Below, piece by piece: positions 1-12,180 of a stretch of DNA of 64,000 bases (position 1 is its first letter; every line of letters starts with the position of its first letter). Source of the stretch: Kingdonia uniflora (taxonomy: Eukaryota; Streptophyta; Magnoliopsida; Ranunculales; Circaeasteraceae). Made by a program: the position numbers and the translations under genes. The notes beneath the pieces were generated by a model. That model had not been told where the DNA came from, did no database searches, and worked only from the letters and a program-made list of their open reading frames with translations. The stretch is from the NCBI GenBank assembly GCA_014058105.1, contig JACGCM010001511.1, positions 2,480,001-2,544,000 of the forward strand. Reading direction: 5' to 3'.

Positions 1-698
1 AACACCATGGGATTAGGCTTGACTATGGTCTTTCACAAGTATCTAAGATAGAAATATGAGAGTATACTATGTAAACATACTTGAGTGGAGTCCTTGAATA
101 AGTATTCTCCACAACCTTTAGAGGGGATTTAGAAGAGATGATGTATATAAAGATGGGGTTACAGATTTTGAGTTAGGGGAGACCTAAATATCGAGCTTCT
201 CTGAGTGCTCGAAGGTTCTCTCCAACTCATATATAGGGTTTATGGACGAAGTTTTTCAAACCCCTTCATTGTGGCTCCCTTCCCCTAGTTATAGGAGATA
301 GGAAGAAACGATTCATTACCAAAGGTTCAAGTTACATGTATATCCTTTTTGGCAGCTGTCCCGTATGGAAGTCAGTTCTGTCACAGTTGTATGCCAGCTT
401 GTCTACTGAGTTGTCTGTTGAGTTGTATGCTGTTTTGTCTGGCTTCGATCATATACTGATATGGATAAAGCTTCATTGGATTAGAAGGCGCATTTTGGCT
501 GATGTATGAGTTCCTTAGGCTTTGAGTCTCGCGGAAGGCTTCGACGTAGTCTTCAAATATTTGGCTCGCTATGGAAATGCTATGATTAGACAGCCTTGAC
601 TAATTTGCGAGTACATTAGGCTTCGAGTCTTGTGGCAGGCTTCGATGTAGCCTTCGAGTTCTCAGCTAATCTTAGAAAGCTACGAGTAGGCTACTACA
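1..698 (-). repeat. 3' LTR of copy A (truncated by window edge)
   Basis: Minus-strand LTR starting TGTAGTAGCCTACTCG at 698. It is preceded, on the element's own strand, by the polypurine tract ctgagagggggcgaa (699-715). It matches the 5' LTR at 20794-21459 over its whole visible length. The last roughly 45 bp of the LTR lie left of position 1. A TATA-type box is visible in both copies. Confidence 0.85.
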
Positions 699-952
699 TT
701 CGCCCCCTCTCAGCTGGAGCCTGAAAATTGTTGTAGACAGCTCGTGCTGAGAAAAAAACTATTATGCATGGAATGTTGTATGGTTGACTGGTATGAATGT
801 GCCCATTTCCGGGGGCATTAATGGTGATTATACTGATTAAGGGATAATTATTTCTCTCTTAATCAAGCTTTTAATGGGGTGATTAAGGGATGGGTTTGAT
901 TAACTCCTTTTTATCTTCTCCTTTAGACTACTTGTACTCCATTGCTAAGAAA

Positions 953-3900
953 ATTAAGACTCGTTCTTAGACGCGACTGGAGGAGCACGAGTCATTGATA
1001 GAAGCCAAAGTGGCTGAGCTAATCTAGAGGTTCTTTAGAAGGAGGGATATGAGGGACCCATTACCTGACCTCGGTCACCTGTACAGGGAAGACGTGGCCA
1101 TCATCAAACGGGAACAAGCAGAGGTGTTCACGTTCTAGTAGGGAATATTCCAACACCACCTCTTGATGGTGACCAAATGTTTAGCTGCATTACAGGCTCT
1201 GGGGCGATGGCTGGTAGAGGTGGAGGAAGGTAGTGGTAGTGGTGGTGGGTCATGGTATTGAGAGAACTGCCCAGTCTACAAATGAGGCGGTGGAGTGTTT
1301 TTTTCATCTATTTTTTATTTTGGTATTTGTTGTTGTTATTATTTATGTCTTTTTTTAATGGGACGTGTAATTCTTGTTTCTCTCCAGTTTTGTAATGACA
1401 AATTTTTGCTTGAAGGTAAATAGGTAGCCGGGGGTTCAATTTGAAGTTTAAAATTATCATAAATGGGTGGGTTCTAGGATGGGAAACAGGTTTGATTGTT
1501 CGGACTCTAAAATAAAACATGCTCGATGGTTCAGAAAATAAATAAGCTCATTGATTAGGAGGAAAAGATTAAATATGCTTGATTAGTGGGAGTTGAAGAT
1601 AAAATATGTTCGATGTCTTGGAAAAATACAATAAGCTCATTATCATATGTTCAATTCAAAAATAGAATAGGCGTGATTGTTATTTCTTATGTCTTCGAAG
1701 TGTGTTGTCATAGGTGTTGTTTTGCTTCGAGTGCAGGAAAACTAACACCATTAATTGTAGACCTGACATGTGGGACTGTACGTGCCTTGAGTAGTACGCT
1801 GGGTAGACAGTAGTCGGTTCATGTCAGGATAAGTAGAGTACGTGGCCAGCTTATCTGAGTCCACGTGTAGGGTTTGACGTATATAAAGGGGTGATGTCAA
1901 TGAGAGAGGTGTCGATCGAATGTTTGACGTATGGGTGTTTCCCCCCTTTTTTGGAGGGTTGAGAGGTAAAAGTGGAGATCGAAGCTTGTGAATGTGTGGT
2001 TGCCGAATGCTCAAATAGGCTAGGGGAATTTTGTAAAAAATGGTTACCTAAAATTATAGAGGGAAGTGGGAGAGGCGAGGGAGTGGGGTTAATGGGGATA
2101 ATGGGGATAATGATGACAATTTTAGGAAACCGATACAGTTTATTTAAGAGGAATGATAGAGATAAAAAATAAGAAAGGACAAGAGAGGAAAGAGAGAAGA
2201 AAAGTAGCAGTTTCTACCTTTTTGGATGTGGAAAGGAATTGTTGAGGGAAGACGCCATTGTTGTTGTGGATTGGAATCTTGATACTCCATTATTGCTGTA
2301 GATTTGAACCTTGAAACTCCATTATTGTAGGTATGTATTTTGGCTTTCTTCTTCTCAATCTTTTTGATAGTTCACTGTTGTGATTTGAGTAAAACTTGGT
2401 GACCGCCATTAATGGTGGGTATGTGGGGGAGAGGGTAGGGATTGGTACCAGTCATGTTGAGATCCTTTAAATTTTGACTTTGAGGTGGTGGTTGGGTTAA
2501 TTGCATCTGATTCTTTGATTCTAAATTGTGGTATGTCCGAAGGGTAGTAGTAAATTAGTCATCCATAGTGCGTGGACTCGAGAGTGTTTAACTCGAACAT
2601 CTCAAGCTAACTTGTTCCCTCTTTTTCTGTAGGGCATAATACGTGCCCGTGAAGCTTTGAAAATGAGGCTAATAGATGAGGTCAACGATTTGATAAATGA
2701 GTTTAGCAATTCTGGTCGAGAGGATGAGTGGAGTAGCGATGTCGAGGAGTTGCTATAATGGTACTAGATGTTAATTCGGTTAGGCAAAGCCAGATAAGGG
2801 CTCGGGTAGTCGGGGAGAGTAACGAGGAGGAGGAAGAGGTGGTGGCCAACCAGATGGAGGATGAAGGGGAAGACGAAGAGAGAGATGATAAAGAGAATAT
2901 GGAGGGTGAAAGTGAGGAGGGTGATGAAGAAACGGAAGACGATAAACCTATTTTTGGAGATATCTCATCGTATGAGCAAGCAAGACTGGGTCGATTTATG
3001 GTGAAACATAATCTTGTAGGGAAAGGGGTTTACCTAATTCTGTGTCGGTCGAAGTATACCTTCGAGGATATACCTCACAAATGGATGATGGTGTTTAGGG
3101 GGCAGATTCGATTAGGTATGTGACTGCCCCTTCGATGTCTGGTGAAGGAGGTATTAAACTTCTGGGATGTAGCACCGTGCCAGATAAATGACAATTTCTA
3201 TGAGATGATGACGGTCATCGAGGGTTTAAACAGTGAGTTATTAGATAAAGGTAGGTCTGTTATAGAATGGCAGGATATCGTGAAGTTCAACTCGAGAAAA
3301 GCGAATCCAAAGGTAGGGGTATACCACAAACAATGTCATCCTGAGAAACCCTGGTTGTTCGACCATTGCTCGATTGGTCGTGGGTGGGATATGGATTTGG
3401 TTATGGTGAATGGTTGTTTCAAGTATGTCGATGGTGAAGAAGATTTTTCTTTGGCCCATAGGGCTTTTAATACTAGTAAGTGTTTGCTCGAGTTCTGTGT
3501 AAATGCTTTATTCTTTGACAATGTTCTAATTCTGAATATGTGTGTATTGCAGGTCTTTTAAGTAGAGTGCCAAAAAACACTCGGCATTATCTTGATGACT
3601 TGATCAATGAGAGTGACGAGCGAATAAACAAAGTCTTTCGAAGGTTGAAGGTATCGCAGAAGAAAACGATGAAGACCGATACGTTACTCAAAGGGCCTTC
3701 GAGTTATGTTGGACCCTTGAAGAAGAAGAAAAAAACTACTCCTCTCGAAGCTACTGGGAAAATGGATTACAACACTTTGACGCGGCTAAAGAAAAATTTT
3801 ATGCCCAGACCCCGGCGTGGGAATGCAAGTGCAGGGGCTTCCCCCAATAAAGGTAAGCCGAATCCGACCACTTAAGAGGTGACTCGATTAACTCAGAAGG

Positions 3901-4585
3901 GGGAGGGTAAGATGGTAGGAGAAAGCTCGGGTTTGCAGGCGACCGGGCTTTGGAAGAAGATGTAAGATCAGATGGAGGAGGTGCCCACTGCGTCTAAAAT
4001 TGTACAAATTACGGTAGAGCAATAGGATATTGCTCGAGCAACGGCCGAGTCGATGGTGATTCTGTGTGCCATGAATCTTGATGAGGCGGGGCAACGGGCA
4101 GAGATGGTGCTACGGCAGGTAATTCTTGATGCCTACCCAAAAGAATATATTGGTTTAATGTTGTTACTGACTGCTTAAAGTGTCTTATCTTCTTTGTTAT
4201 GTAGATGAAGGCTTGGTTATTTTCCTTTAGGGAAGCCCATAAGGGGTCTAGTAAAATATTGAAGGCGTCGAGATATGGGGAGGATCTCTTGAGGGGGACG
4301 ATCATGTCGTTAAAAGCCTGAGTGGCCATAGTAGAGCGCCAGATATTTCAGGCCTGAGCTGATGTGGTGAAGGAGAACCTAGCCATGGTCGAACGGTGTG
4401 ATGCAAAGGTGGCAGAGCTGGAAGAGAGGCTGAAAGGGAACTATACTCAGTTTCAGGTGGACTTTGACCATGAATGCCGCATGACTTCATCCTTAAAGAA
4501 ATTCATAGACGAGTTAGGCTACAATCCAGACACATTCGAGCGTTACCCTCCGGATGAGCTCCTCAACCCTGGTGACGAAGGCTAG
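953..4585 (+). pseudogene. Antisense ORF of copy A (spliced-looking, Tat extra ORF)
   Basis: This reading frame runs opposite to copy A gag-pol. First block about 953-1262: basic KTRS start as in copy F, then a helical region, with stops. A conserved tract tcaagctaacttgttccctc ends in an acceptor AG at 2631-2632. Exon 2 (2633-3475) codes an acidic, E/D-rich linker (from 2758), then a domain containing YTFEDIPHKWMMVF and, after a frameshift near 3121, the motif PCQINDNFYEMM. Intron 3476-3552 (gtaagt...ttgcag) splices in frame onto a lysine-rich block ending near 3875. Another candidate intron is 4119-4204. The last block (4205-4585) is a predicted coiled coil ending LGYNPDTFERYPP, with two in-frame stops upstream. 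Function unknown; extra and antisense ORFs 3' of pol are known in Tat elements. Not intact. Confidence 0.7.
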
Positions 4586-4949
4586 TGTAAGCATAAAGGG
4601 TGGAGCCGAGTACTTTGGTCGGAGATGCGCCGAATGCAGAGAACAAGGTTATTGCACTTAATGCTGGTGAGAACCTTCTGGCTGCTACTTCTACCCAGGA
4701 GGAGGATCGAAGTAATTAGTATGTTTAAGGAGTTATCGTGAGGATAAAACTGTAATTTTTATGGTGGCTTAGTGTAGTAGGTAACTTTTGTGGAAACTTT
4801 CTATTTTTATTTACTTATATCATATTTAGAGAAGCAACTGTTTGAACTTGTTTGCTTTTGGTTATTGTAATTTGAGACTCTTCGATTATTGCTGCTGGCT
4901 TCCTTTGTCTGAAATAATGTGACTGAAGTCTAAATTTTTTTGAAAAACT

Positions 4950-5255
4950 TTGAGGTCGCCCCCAAGTATCAGTCGGGTCGAAGGGTTGACTTGATACTTA
5001 AGCTTAACCAATTCAAGATGGCCAGAGAGCTTTGAGGTCACCCCCAAGTATTTCTATCCGTGGGCTTGAGCCTATACAAAATCATACGTGGTTAGTCCCG
5101 AGGTCACCCCTAAGTGTTTAGTTGGTTAACTATTTATGCCACTTGGGTTTGCTCAAATCAGAAGCCTTGAGGAACTTTGAGGTCACCTTCGAGTATTAGT
5201 TGGGTCGAAGGGTTGACTTGATACTTAGGTTTGACCAACTCAAGAAGTTCAGTGA
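4950..5255. repeat. Tandem hairpin-repeat array of copy A
   Basis: About four diverged units of 65-85 bp, each starting near gaggtc(g/a)cccccaagtat (4951, 5034, 5100, 5179). Units contain an internal inverted repeat, AAGTATCA ... TGATACTT. The array lies between integrase (higher coordinates) and the antisense ORF (lower coordinates). Copies D and F have arrays at the same place with the same hairpin core. Confidence 0.75.
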
Positions 5256-5380
5256 AATGGATATGGTAGAAAGGTAAGTATAATAGGAGTTGTAAGTAAA
5301 ACTTTTTATATATTCAAAATACTTTGGTTATAACTGTGTTAGATGTTTGGGGCTACCTTATGTTGTAGGAAACTAATTTC
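5256..5380. other. Spacer between array and integrase, copy A
   Basis: AT-rich sequence with no readable protein similarity. It belongs to the copy A internal region by position. I see no further structure in it. Confidence 0.5.
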
Positions 5381-6260
5381 ATTGTATTCTAAGGATTTGG
5401 CAATGGTTGTTCAGCTTCGGTCATGAGATAGTAGGATCATTTGTCAGTTTTATCATAAACGACAAATAAGCCTTCCCAAGACTCGGCCAACATCCCTGCG
5501 TTCTGAGGTTTCGAGGAGAGGGTGATTCTTTGATGGACAAGATTGTCAATATCAAAGCTTTAAGGTTGAACTCCTTTGTTATAGGATTTCTCTAAAGAGA
5601 TTTGGTAACGTCCCAGGTTAGGTAGGGAGCGATCTCGTGCTTCGTCTATCCATTACATGTTGCATGCGAGTATAAATTCATTTTCTTAATCATGGAGGTC
5701 AAGGTCTCTGGTTGGGACTTCAAACTGAGTTGTTAGGACTACTTCGATTCCATATGCCAATAAAAAATAGTGCAACCCGCCATTTTTCTTGGTGTTGTGC
5801 GATAGGCCCAAAGGACGTGCTATAATTCTTGAACCCATCTACCGTTCTTGTCGTCGACTTATTTTTTAAGACCATTGATAATGGTTTTATTGATGACTTT
5901 GACCTGGCCATTACCTTGCGGGTAATAAGGCATGGAGGGGGAGAGGATGACATTATTCTTTTTGAGGAATGTTTGGACCTTGGTGCATACTAACTATGGT
6001 TCATTATCGCATCGGATCATGTAGGGACACCAGAAGCGTGTAATAATGTTCTCCCAAAGGAATTTAATGACTTCATCTTCTCAAGTTCGGCATAGTGGTA
6101 CGGCTTTGACCCATTTAGTGAAGTAGTCTGTGGCCACGAGAATGTGTTCTCTTTTACCCGAATCTTATAGAAAGAGGCCCACCAGGTCGATGGCCCATTG
6201 TTTGAAAGGCCAATAAACTTGGCTAAAGTAGAGATCTTGTTAGGGGCCTTTGATGTCCAC
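5381..6260 (-). pseudogene. Integrase fragment of copy A
   Basis: Minus-strand frames, broken by shifts and stops, give the integrase core: FKQWAIDLVG, then KREHILVATDYFTKWV near 6180-6120, and further down PYYPQGNGQV near 5930-5890. This is the retroviral-type DDE integrase that would insert the cDNA. The zinc-binding N-terminus is missing because a deletion joins this block directly to reverse transcriptase at about 6260. A pseudogene. Confidence 0.75.
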
Positions 6261-6960
6261 ATTTTTTAGCCTGAAGGGCATGACGTTAAAGCAGTATAGC
6301 CCTTGTTCAGTAATAAAGGAGGTTTTAATTTGATCATCAGGGAAAAGGGGTACCTGATTGTAACCCAAGGCATCATCCATCATTAAAAGGCGTTCGTGGC
6401 CAGTTGTTGCTTCGAGGAGTACTGAAATGTGGGGAGGGGAAAGCTATCCTACAGGGTATGCATTTTAAGATCAATGACGTCGATACAAATTCTGATCCTG
6501 CCATTCTTTTTGGGTACAGCCATGATATTCGAGATCCAATCTGCGTATTTCACTTCTCCAATAAAACCTGCGGCTAGAAGCTTGGCGACTTCAAGGCTAA
6601 CTGGGTCCCGAATCCTCGGGGCTGGTGTGCGTTTTACTTTTTATTACCGTAAACTTTGGAATTAAGTCGAATTAGTGGTGAGCGAGGGTAGGGTCGACGC
6701 CTGGCATCTTGTAGAAAGTCTATGCGAAGACGTCTTTGTTGGATAGCTGGAATGTGGTAAGTTGGAAATTTTCTTCTTCTGTCAAAGAACCTTTAATAAA
6801 TGTTCCTCGACCGAGACCATCGAGTTCGATATAGAATATGGGTTTGATGGTTAGTGGCTCGACGAAGGTAATGGAAGGTGTGGTAAGGGAGAGTTGTTAT
6901 AATTGTTATAGTTTTACCAACTTACGAGTAAGATCAATCTCTAGGTGTTTGTTGGATCGA
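6261..6960 (-). pseudogene. Reverse transcriptase N-terminal half, copy A
   Basis: On the minus strand, the frame gives KLLAAGFIGEVKYADWI, then a VPKKNGRIRICID block (6580-6470), then ALGYNQVPLFPDDQIKTSF, and MPFRLKN just before the junction at about 6260. That is the first half of a Ty3/gypsy reverse transcriptase. The second half with the YxDD box, RNase H and the start of integrase are deleted compared with copy D. Upstream, the segment FAWTFYKMPGVDPTLA is the usual linker between protease and reverse transcriptase. Confidence 0.75.
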
Positions 6961-7540
6961 GTAAATCTCTGGGATCCCTTCATGCCCCAGGTGCCACTTG
7001 GAGTAGTGAAGCACAAAACCTGGTGGTAGGTCGAAGGGATTGGCATTATAGTATGAAGCCAATCACGGCCTAGAATGTCAAGGTATTCAATTTTTTTAAA
7101 GATAACAAGGAAGCTGGTTTGTAACACCATCGGGCCTGTGGTGACGGAGAGTCTGATTCTTCTGATGGCTACTTTATGGAGCCATTGAAGCCCTTTAGTT
7201 CAATATTAGCTAGGGTGATCTGATTAGTCATTTGTATGGCTCTGACTGTTTAAAGAAATTGTATATCGGTTACACTTCCAGTGTCGACAAACATTGTGTG
7301 GAGGATGATGCGCTTGATCCTGACCATGATGACCAAAGGATCAAAGTTGGGGAAGCGAACATGGGATATGTTATAATTGATGAAGGATATACCTTTGATT
7401 CATGTGTACAGACTTGTTTCGGGTAGAAGAACTGGGAGTTTTTGTTGGTAGGTGAGCTTGCCATAATCTTTGACCCATTTCCTTTTACTTCGGGTATGGC
7501 CATTATCAATATTGTTAACTTTGATCATATGAGCTTGGAA
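6961..7540 (-). pseudogene. Aspartic protease region of copy A
   Basis: Minus strand: the retropepsin active site reads VDTGS-VTDIQF at about 7288-7265, so the catalytic Asp-Thr-Gly is kept. Downstream come LGRDWLHTIMPIPSTYHQV (7050-6990) and the usual C-terminal protease sequence. It would cleave the Gag-Pol polyprotein. Frames are shifted between blocks, so it is not functional as it stands. Confidence 0.7.
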
Positions 7541-7559
7541 GATGTATACCTCATTTGGT

Positions 7560-8668
7560 CCGGTGGTCGGGGTTGCCTAGGGTTTGGTGTAGGAACCATC
7601 GAGGTAACTGGGAGGTCGACGATGTATTGGTGAAGCCACCCTTCTTTGACTGATGGGTTAGAGAGTATTACGAGGAACAGTGAGTTTAAGGAGGACCGAC
7701 ATTGGTCATTTCTTATGAGGCCAGTCAGACTGATCGTCTGGAGTACCGCGCTTATGGATCTCACTTTTGGTATAGACGAGGGTTACCATAGTAGTACTCG
7801 ACTGTCTTGGTCTGTGGTAAAGGGTTTGGGGTTATCTCTGGTAGTTACTTTCACGGAGACGCTCGAGGTTGATGTAGTCGTTGACCTTGGACAACATCTC
7901 CTTGAGAGTTTAGGGATTCTGGAGGACAATATACTCCTTGACTCGGCTGTGATCTGGGAGGGTGTTAGAATAGGCGAGAATGACATTTGTGCAGGTGAGG
8001 TTCTCGACTTTGCAAGATTCGTCTTACAATTATTTTGTAAAGGCTTCGAGTGTCTCAACCAAGGTCTTGTAAAAGTTGAAAAGGGCGTCAACCTTAACTT
8101 TGCGGTCCTTATTAAAGGCAAAGTGAGATATGAACAAATTGGACAGTTCCTCAAAGCTTCGAATGGACCTATTAGGTAAGCTATGGTGCCACTTGAGGGG
8201 GTTGTTAGGGAGGCTAGTAGGAAACATTTGACAGAGAATGTGATCGACCGATTAGTAAAGGCTTAAGGAGTTCATGAACTCGAGGATGTAAGATTGGGGG
8301 TTGGTGTTCTGGTATTTGTAAATTTTGGGGGTGTAAAATTTTAAGGGTACTTCGATGGTGAGAAGCTTCAGGCAGAGGGGATTATTAAGACAACCCAAGA
8401 GTTTGGGGTGGGGCTGAAACAGATGCGGATGGTAGCTTTAATTTATTGGTCGAGCTATTACTAGGTAAGATAGGTTGCGCAAGAGGGATATCAATGTGGT
8501 CGCGGGTGGCAGGGCCACGGGTTAGGGGTGTGTTCAGAACTGCGTTCGCCTTGGCGTTCTCGGACGGGGTGTTAACTAGGATGACAAGACATTTTGATAA
8601 GAGGATTTTTGTGTCCTCTGGCAAAATACCCGCTCAAAGTACGGCTATCGAATTGTAGCACGGATGAG
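7560..8668 (-). pseudogene. gag C-terminal part, copy A
   Basis: Minus strand: the retrotransposon gag core reads WHHSLPNRSIRSFEELSNLF followed by a KDRKVKVDALFNF block (8200-8050). It continues in shifted frames to VNDYINLE-like text near 7860. This is the capsid-like protein. At 8668 it is interrupted by copy B; the N-terminal part resumes at 16975-17449. Frameshifts break it. Confidence 0.75.
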
Positions 8669-9533
8669 TGATATCAAATCAACAAGGAAGTTTGGTAAAA
8701 TAAATACTTTCTAGGCTGAATTACGATTTTATAAAAGATAAATCTAAGAAGAATAAATAAAAACTAATTATAAAACTTAATGAGAGAGAGCTAAGGTTTG
8801 GACTTGGCCTCTACCTTTCAAAGCACTAATCAATATATAACTAGATCCTAATATCTCTACCCATCATATGTTCGTGTTAAGACACATACGATGTTGAAAA
8901 ATAAACTACTAAATCTATGGTCAAGCATTTAGTGGTTATACTTTTAAGTGATGGTGAAGAGTGTCTAAGAGAATTAGCAACTTAACCATGGCTAGGCTTG
9001 AGTGAATTCTCTAGTGTTTCCTCTTGTTTAAATCTCCAAATTAAGTCTACAGTTAGTAGCACTTGTTTGTATCCAAAGTTATCGTACACCAAACCGAAGC
9101 TATGGTCAAGCCTTCGATATGATGCACTAACTTATCAATCATAAAATACTAAGTGAAAACTAATTAGAACCTAATTAAATACCAACTATTGCTCATCCAA
9201 GAAGAGGTCTCGTCCTAGCCTTAGCTAAGAGAATAACCACTCATCTCGGACTACATCGCATTAAGAACTAATGAAGACATTAACAAAAATTAAACTAAAA
9301 GAGAAGAAGAAGAAGACAATTAAATAAAACTAATACTTTATTTCATCTAAACTTGTTCTAATATGAGATGCCCAATTACAATGGGGGGAGGGTTCCTTTT
9401 ATAGAAGAAGAAGAAGAAACCCAAATTTAAAAACTATACATTAAATTCTAAATAATATTTTTACAATGATATCTTTTAATAGTACATGTTCGGGTATATT
9501 AAAATGTCATAATTACGCACTCATCAAATACCC
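8669..9533 (-). repeat. 3' LTR of copy B
   Basis: Closely matches about 16050-16974. Element-strand start TGATGAGTGCGTAATTATG at 9533. The adjacent polypurine tract (ataagtttgggggtattt on the minus strand, about 9534-9551) supports this as the 3' LTR. Confidence 0.8.
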
Positions 9534-10880
9534 CCAAACTTATCTTTTGCTCGTTCTGAGTAAAATAAAATAATAGCCACTTTCGCAGGAAGCGTGATTG
9601 CATTTAGCATATACAACAAGCCGTTAAACCCTCAGGTTTAGCCTGGAGGACAAGTGTTGTCTCGTGAGGGTTTATACTGACTATACCCACAAAAGTCAAT
9701 AATAGCATTTTAAACAATTATAGAATATACATGACTCATTTTCTGTAAACTTATCCTTACTTAGTTGAGACAAAAATATACTGATGGGAAATCCATAAAC
9801 CTACTATTCTCCCAAGTATACCAAAGAATATTTTATGCTTGTCCAAAACTAGAGGTACTACCTTAAGATTAGAAAGAGATTCAAGTATTTTATTTTAGCT
9901 ATATTTGAGTGTACAGTAAAAATATTTTTATCGCCAAATATATTGTCTAGAATAATTTACTCAGTTTTTGGTAGTCTAGTTCTTACTAGAATAAATTCAA
10001 CAGTTAGTTCGACAAGTTCATTAGTCAATTCGTCTTCCTAGAATTTGACTTTTTTCTTTTTTTTTGCAAGCTTTTTCTTTTGAGTACATTATTTCTAAGT
10101 GAAGCCTCTATAACAAAAAGTTTTCGGTCGACAATCCCCGTCAGCTGGCTAAGGTTGTCGAGGTGTGGTGTCCATCGTGACCTAGACTCAGGATTCTCAC
10201 AAGTAACATTTTCTTGTGCTCCTTTCACATAGTTCATGGTCAATCTCAAGATTAGTGGTAATTTATCCTCTTTCAGTTCTTAATCATGTGAATAGCCTTG
10301 CAGCGTGAAAGTTTTTAGAGCACATTTGGCTTATTTTTTTTATTCTTAGGAGCGAACTTAATCTTAGGCAGTTGTCTCCCTTGTAGTACATTATTCCTAA
10401 CATAAATGCTAAATTTCCCTTAAACTGAGCAAAAATCTGTTGAAAATATTACTTGCAAAACAACTGTGAAATACACGCTTTTAAAATATATCAAACTAAC
10501 TTAAATTAGTCGCTAATAAAAAGATAGCAGATCTAGCATTCTAGTGTACACTTGGTACAATTTCAAAATTTAGACTCTTCTATAATATTTATGTCAAGGT
10601 AAAATCAGTTTAAGTGTTTGGAAATTCGTCAAAAATATATCATAAACTGTAAAAGTACCATTAGTTCACTTTTCTTCAAAAAAATTTTAAAGAATTAGTT
10701 TCCTACCCCCAAACTTAAATGAAATATTGCCCTCAATGTTTGAGAACCAAAAAATAAATGGAAAAGGAAAACTAAAATTTCTCACCTGAATGTGTTATGG
10801 GTTGCCTCCCAAGAAGTGTTAAGTTTATCGTCTTCAGCTAGACTAATATAACCCCATACTTAATTAATGTTGCAATGGTA
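9534..10880 (-). other. Noncoding 3' region of copy B with two polypurine tracts
   Basis: No protein similarity is readable. The true polypurine tract abuts the LTR at 9534. A second AAGTTTGGGGG tract, preceded by an AACATTGAGGGCAAT-type motif, lies at about 10703-10740. That motif is typical of the internal polypurine site of Athila elements. The region where an env-like ORF would be expected has none. Confidence 0.6.
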
Positions 10881-10898
10881 CTATAGGGGTACACAATA

Positions 10899-12180
10899 TT
10901 AGTTCTGATATACAGGATCATCTAGAAATGTTATTTTTTCATCAAAAGCGTAGGACTCTAAGTATGGTTTTAATCGTTGGTCGTTGACCTTAAAAATATT
11001 TTTGTTCTTAGGATCCTCCACCTCCACGGCTACATAAGGAAAAATTGTTTTAACCGCAAAGGGGCCATGCCAACGTGATCGTAATTTCTTGGGAAATAGA
11101 CGAAGCTTGGAGTTATAAAGTAGTACATTTTGATTGGGTTTAAAGGTTTTATGATTAATTAATTTATCGTGAAAAGCTTTGGTACATTCCTTGAAAATTT
11201 TTAAAATTTCATAAGCCTCAAGACGGAGTTTATCCAACTCAGAAAGTTAAAGCTTTCTCTTGGACCCAGCTTGTTCCATTTTAAAGTTAAGGGATTTTGT
11301 CTCCCAAAGAGCTTTGTGCTCTAGTTCTACAGGCATGTGCCAAGCATTCCCAAAGGTAAGTATATAGGATGACATTCCAATCGGGGTTTTATAAGCTATT
11401 CGATATGCCCAAAGAGCATCATCAAGACGGTCTGACCAGTCTTTACGATAAGTTCGAACAACTTTTTCAAAAATTCTTTTAATCTCTCGATTGGAAACTT
11501 CTACTTGACTATTTGTTTGTGGATGTTAAGGTATGACAACTTTATGAGTAATGGAATAATTTTTCAAGAAAGTTTTAAAAACACGATAGCAAAAATGTTT
11601 TCCACCATCATTAATAATTGCTCGAGGAGCCCCAAAATAATTTAAAATGGTTTTCATCAATTTGACCATATGCTTATGGTCATTTGTCGGATATGCTACA
11701 GCTTCGAGCTATTTGAAGATATAGTCCACTGCGACTAGAATATAAAGTTTTCTGCGAGATGAAGGAAGCGGGCCCATAAAATCTATGCCCCAAACATAAA
11801 AAAGTTCTACAATAAGAATGTAGTGTAGGGGCATTATATTGCGGTGAGAAATATTGTCGGTCCTCTGACACCTATCACAAGTAGAATAAATGGTCTATGC
11901 GTCACAGAAAAAGGAAGGCCAATAAAGACCAGATTAAAGAATTTTTGCAACCATTTTCTTGGCACTGAAATGCCCTCCACATGTATAGGTGTGGCAAAAT
12001 CTGAGTATGCTTTGAAACTCGTCATTTGGAAAGCATCTCCTAATGACTTGGTCAAAACAGAACTTATACAGATAAGGATCGTCCCAATTAAAACGTCTAA
12101 CCTTGTATAGGAATTTTGTTTTATCTTGCTTAGACCAGTGGTCAGGTAATCATTCAGTAGCAAGATAATTAACAATGTTC
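10899..12180 (-). pseudogene. Integrase of copy B (Athila type)
   Basis: Minus-strand frames: the C-terminal block is LEAYEILKIFKECTKAFHDK, then LRLFPKKLRSRWHGPF and KVNDQRLKPYL (11230-10960). Upstream, [16 protein letters not shown] and [15 protein letters not shown] (11430-11290), then catalytic-core remnants to about 12180. It is split by several shifts and stops, so it is dead. The family would integrate Athila cDNA. Confidence 0.8.

Noticed and set aside
7646..8179. 177-codon plus-strand frame, one of the longest single frames in the window
   Set aside because: It is the complement of copy A gag, which carries the recognisable capsid sequence on the minus strand.
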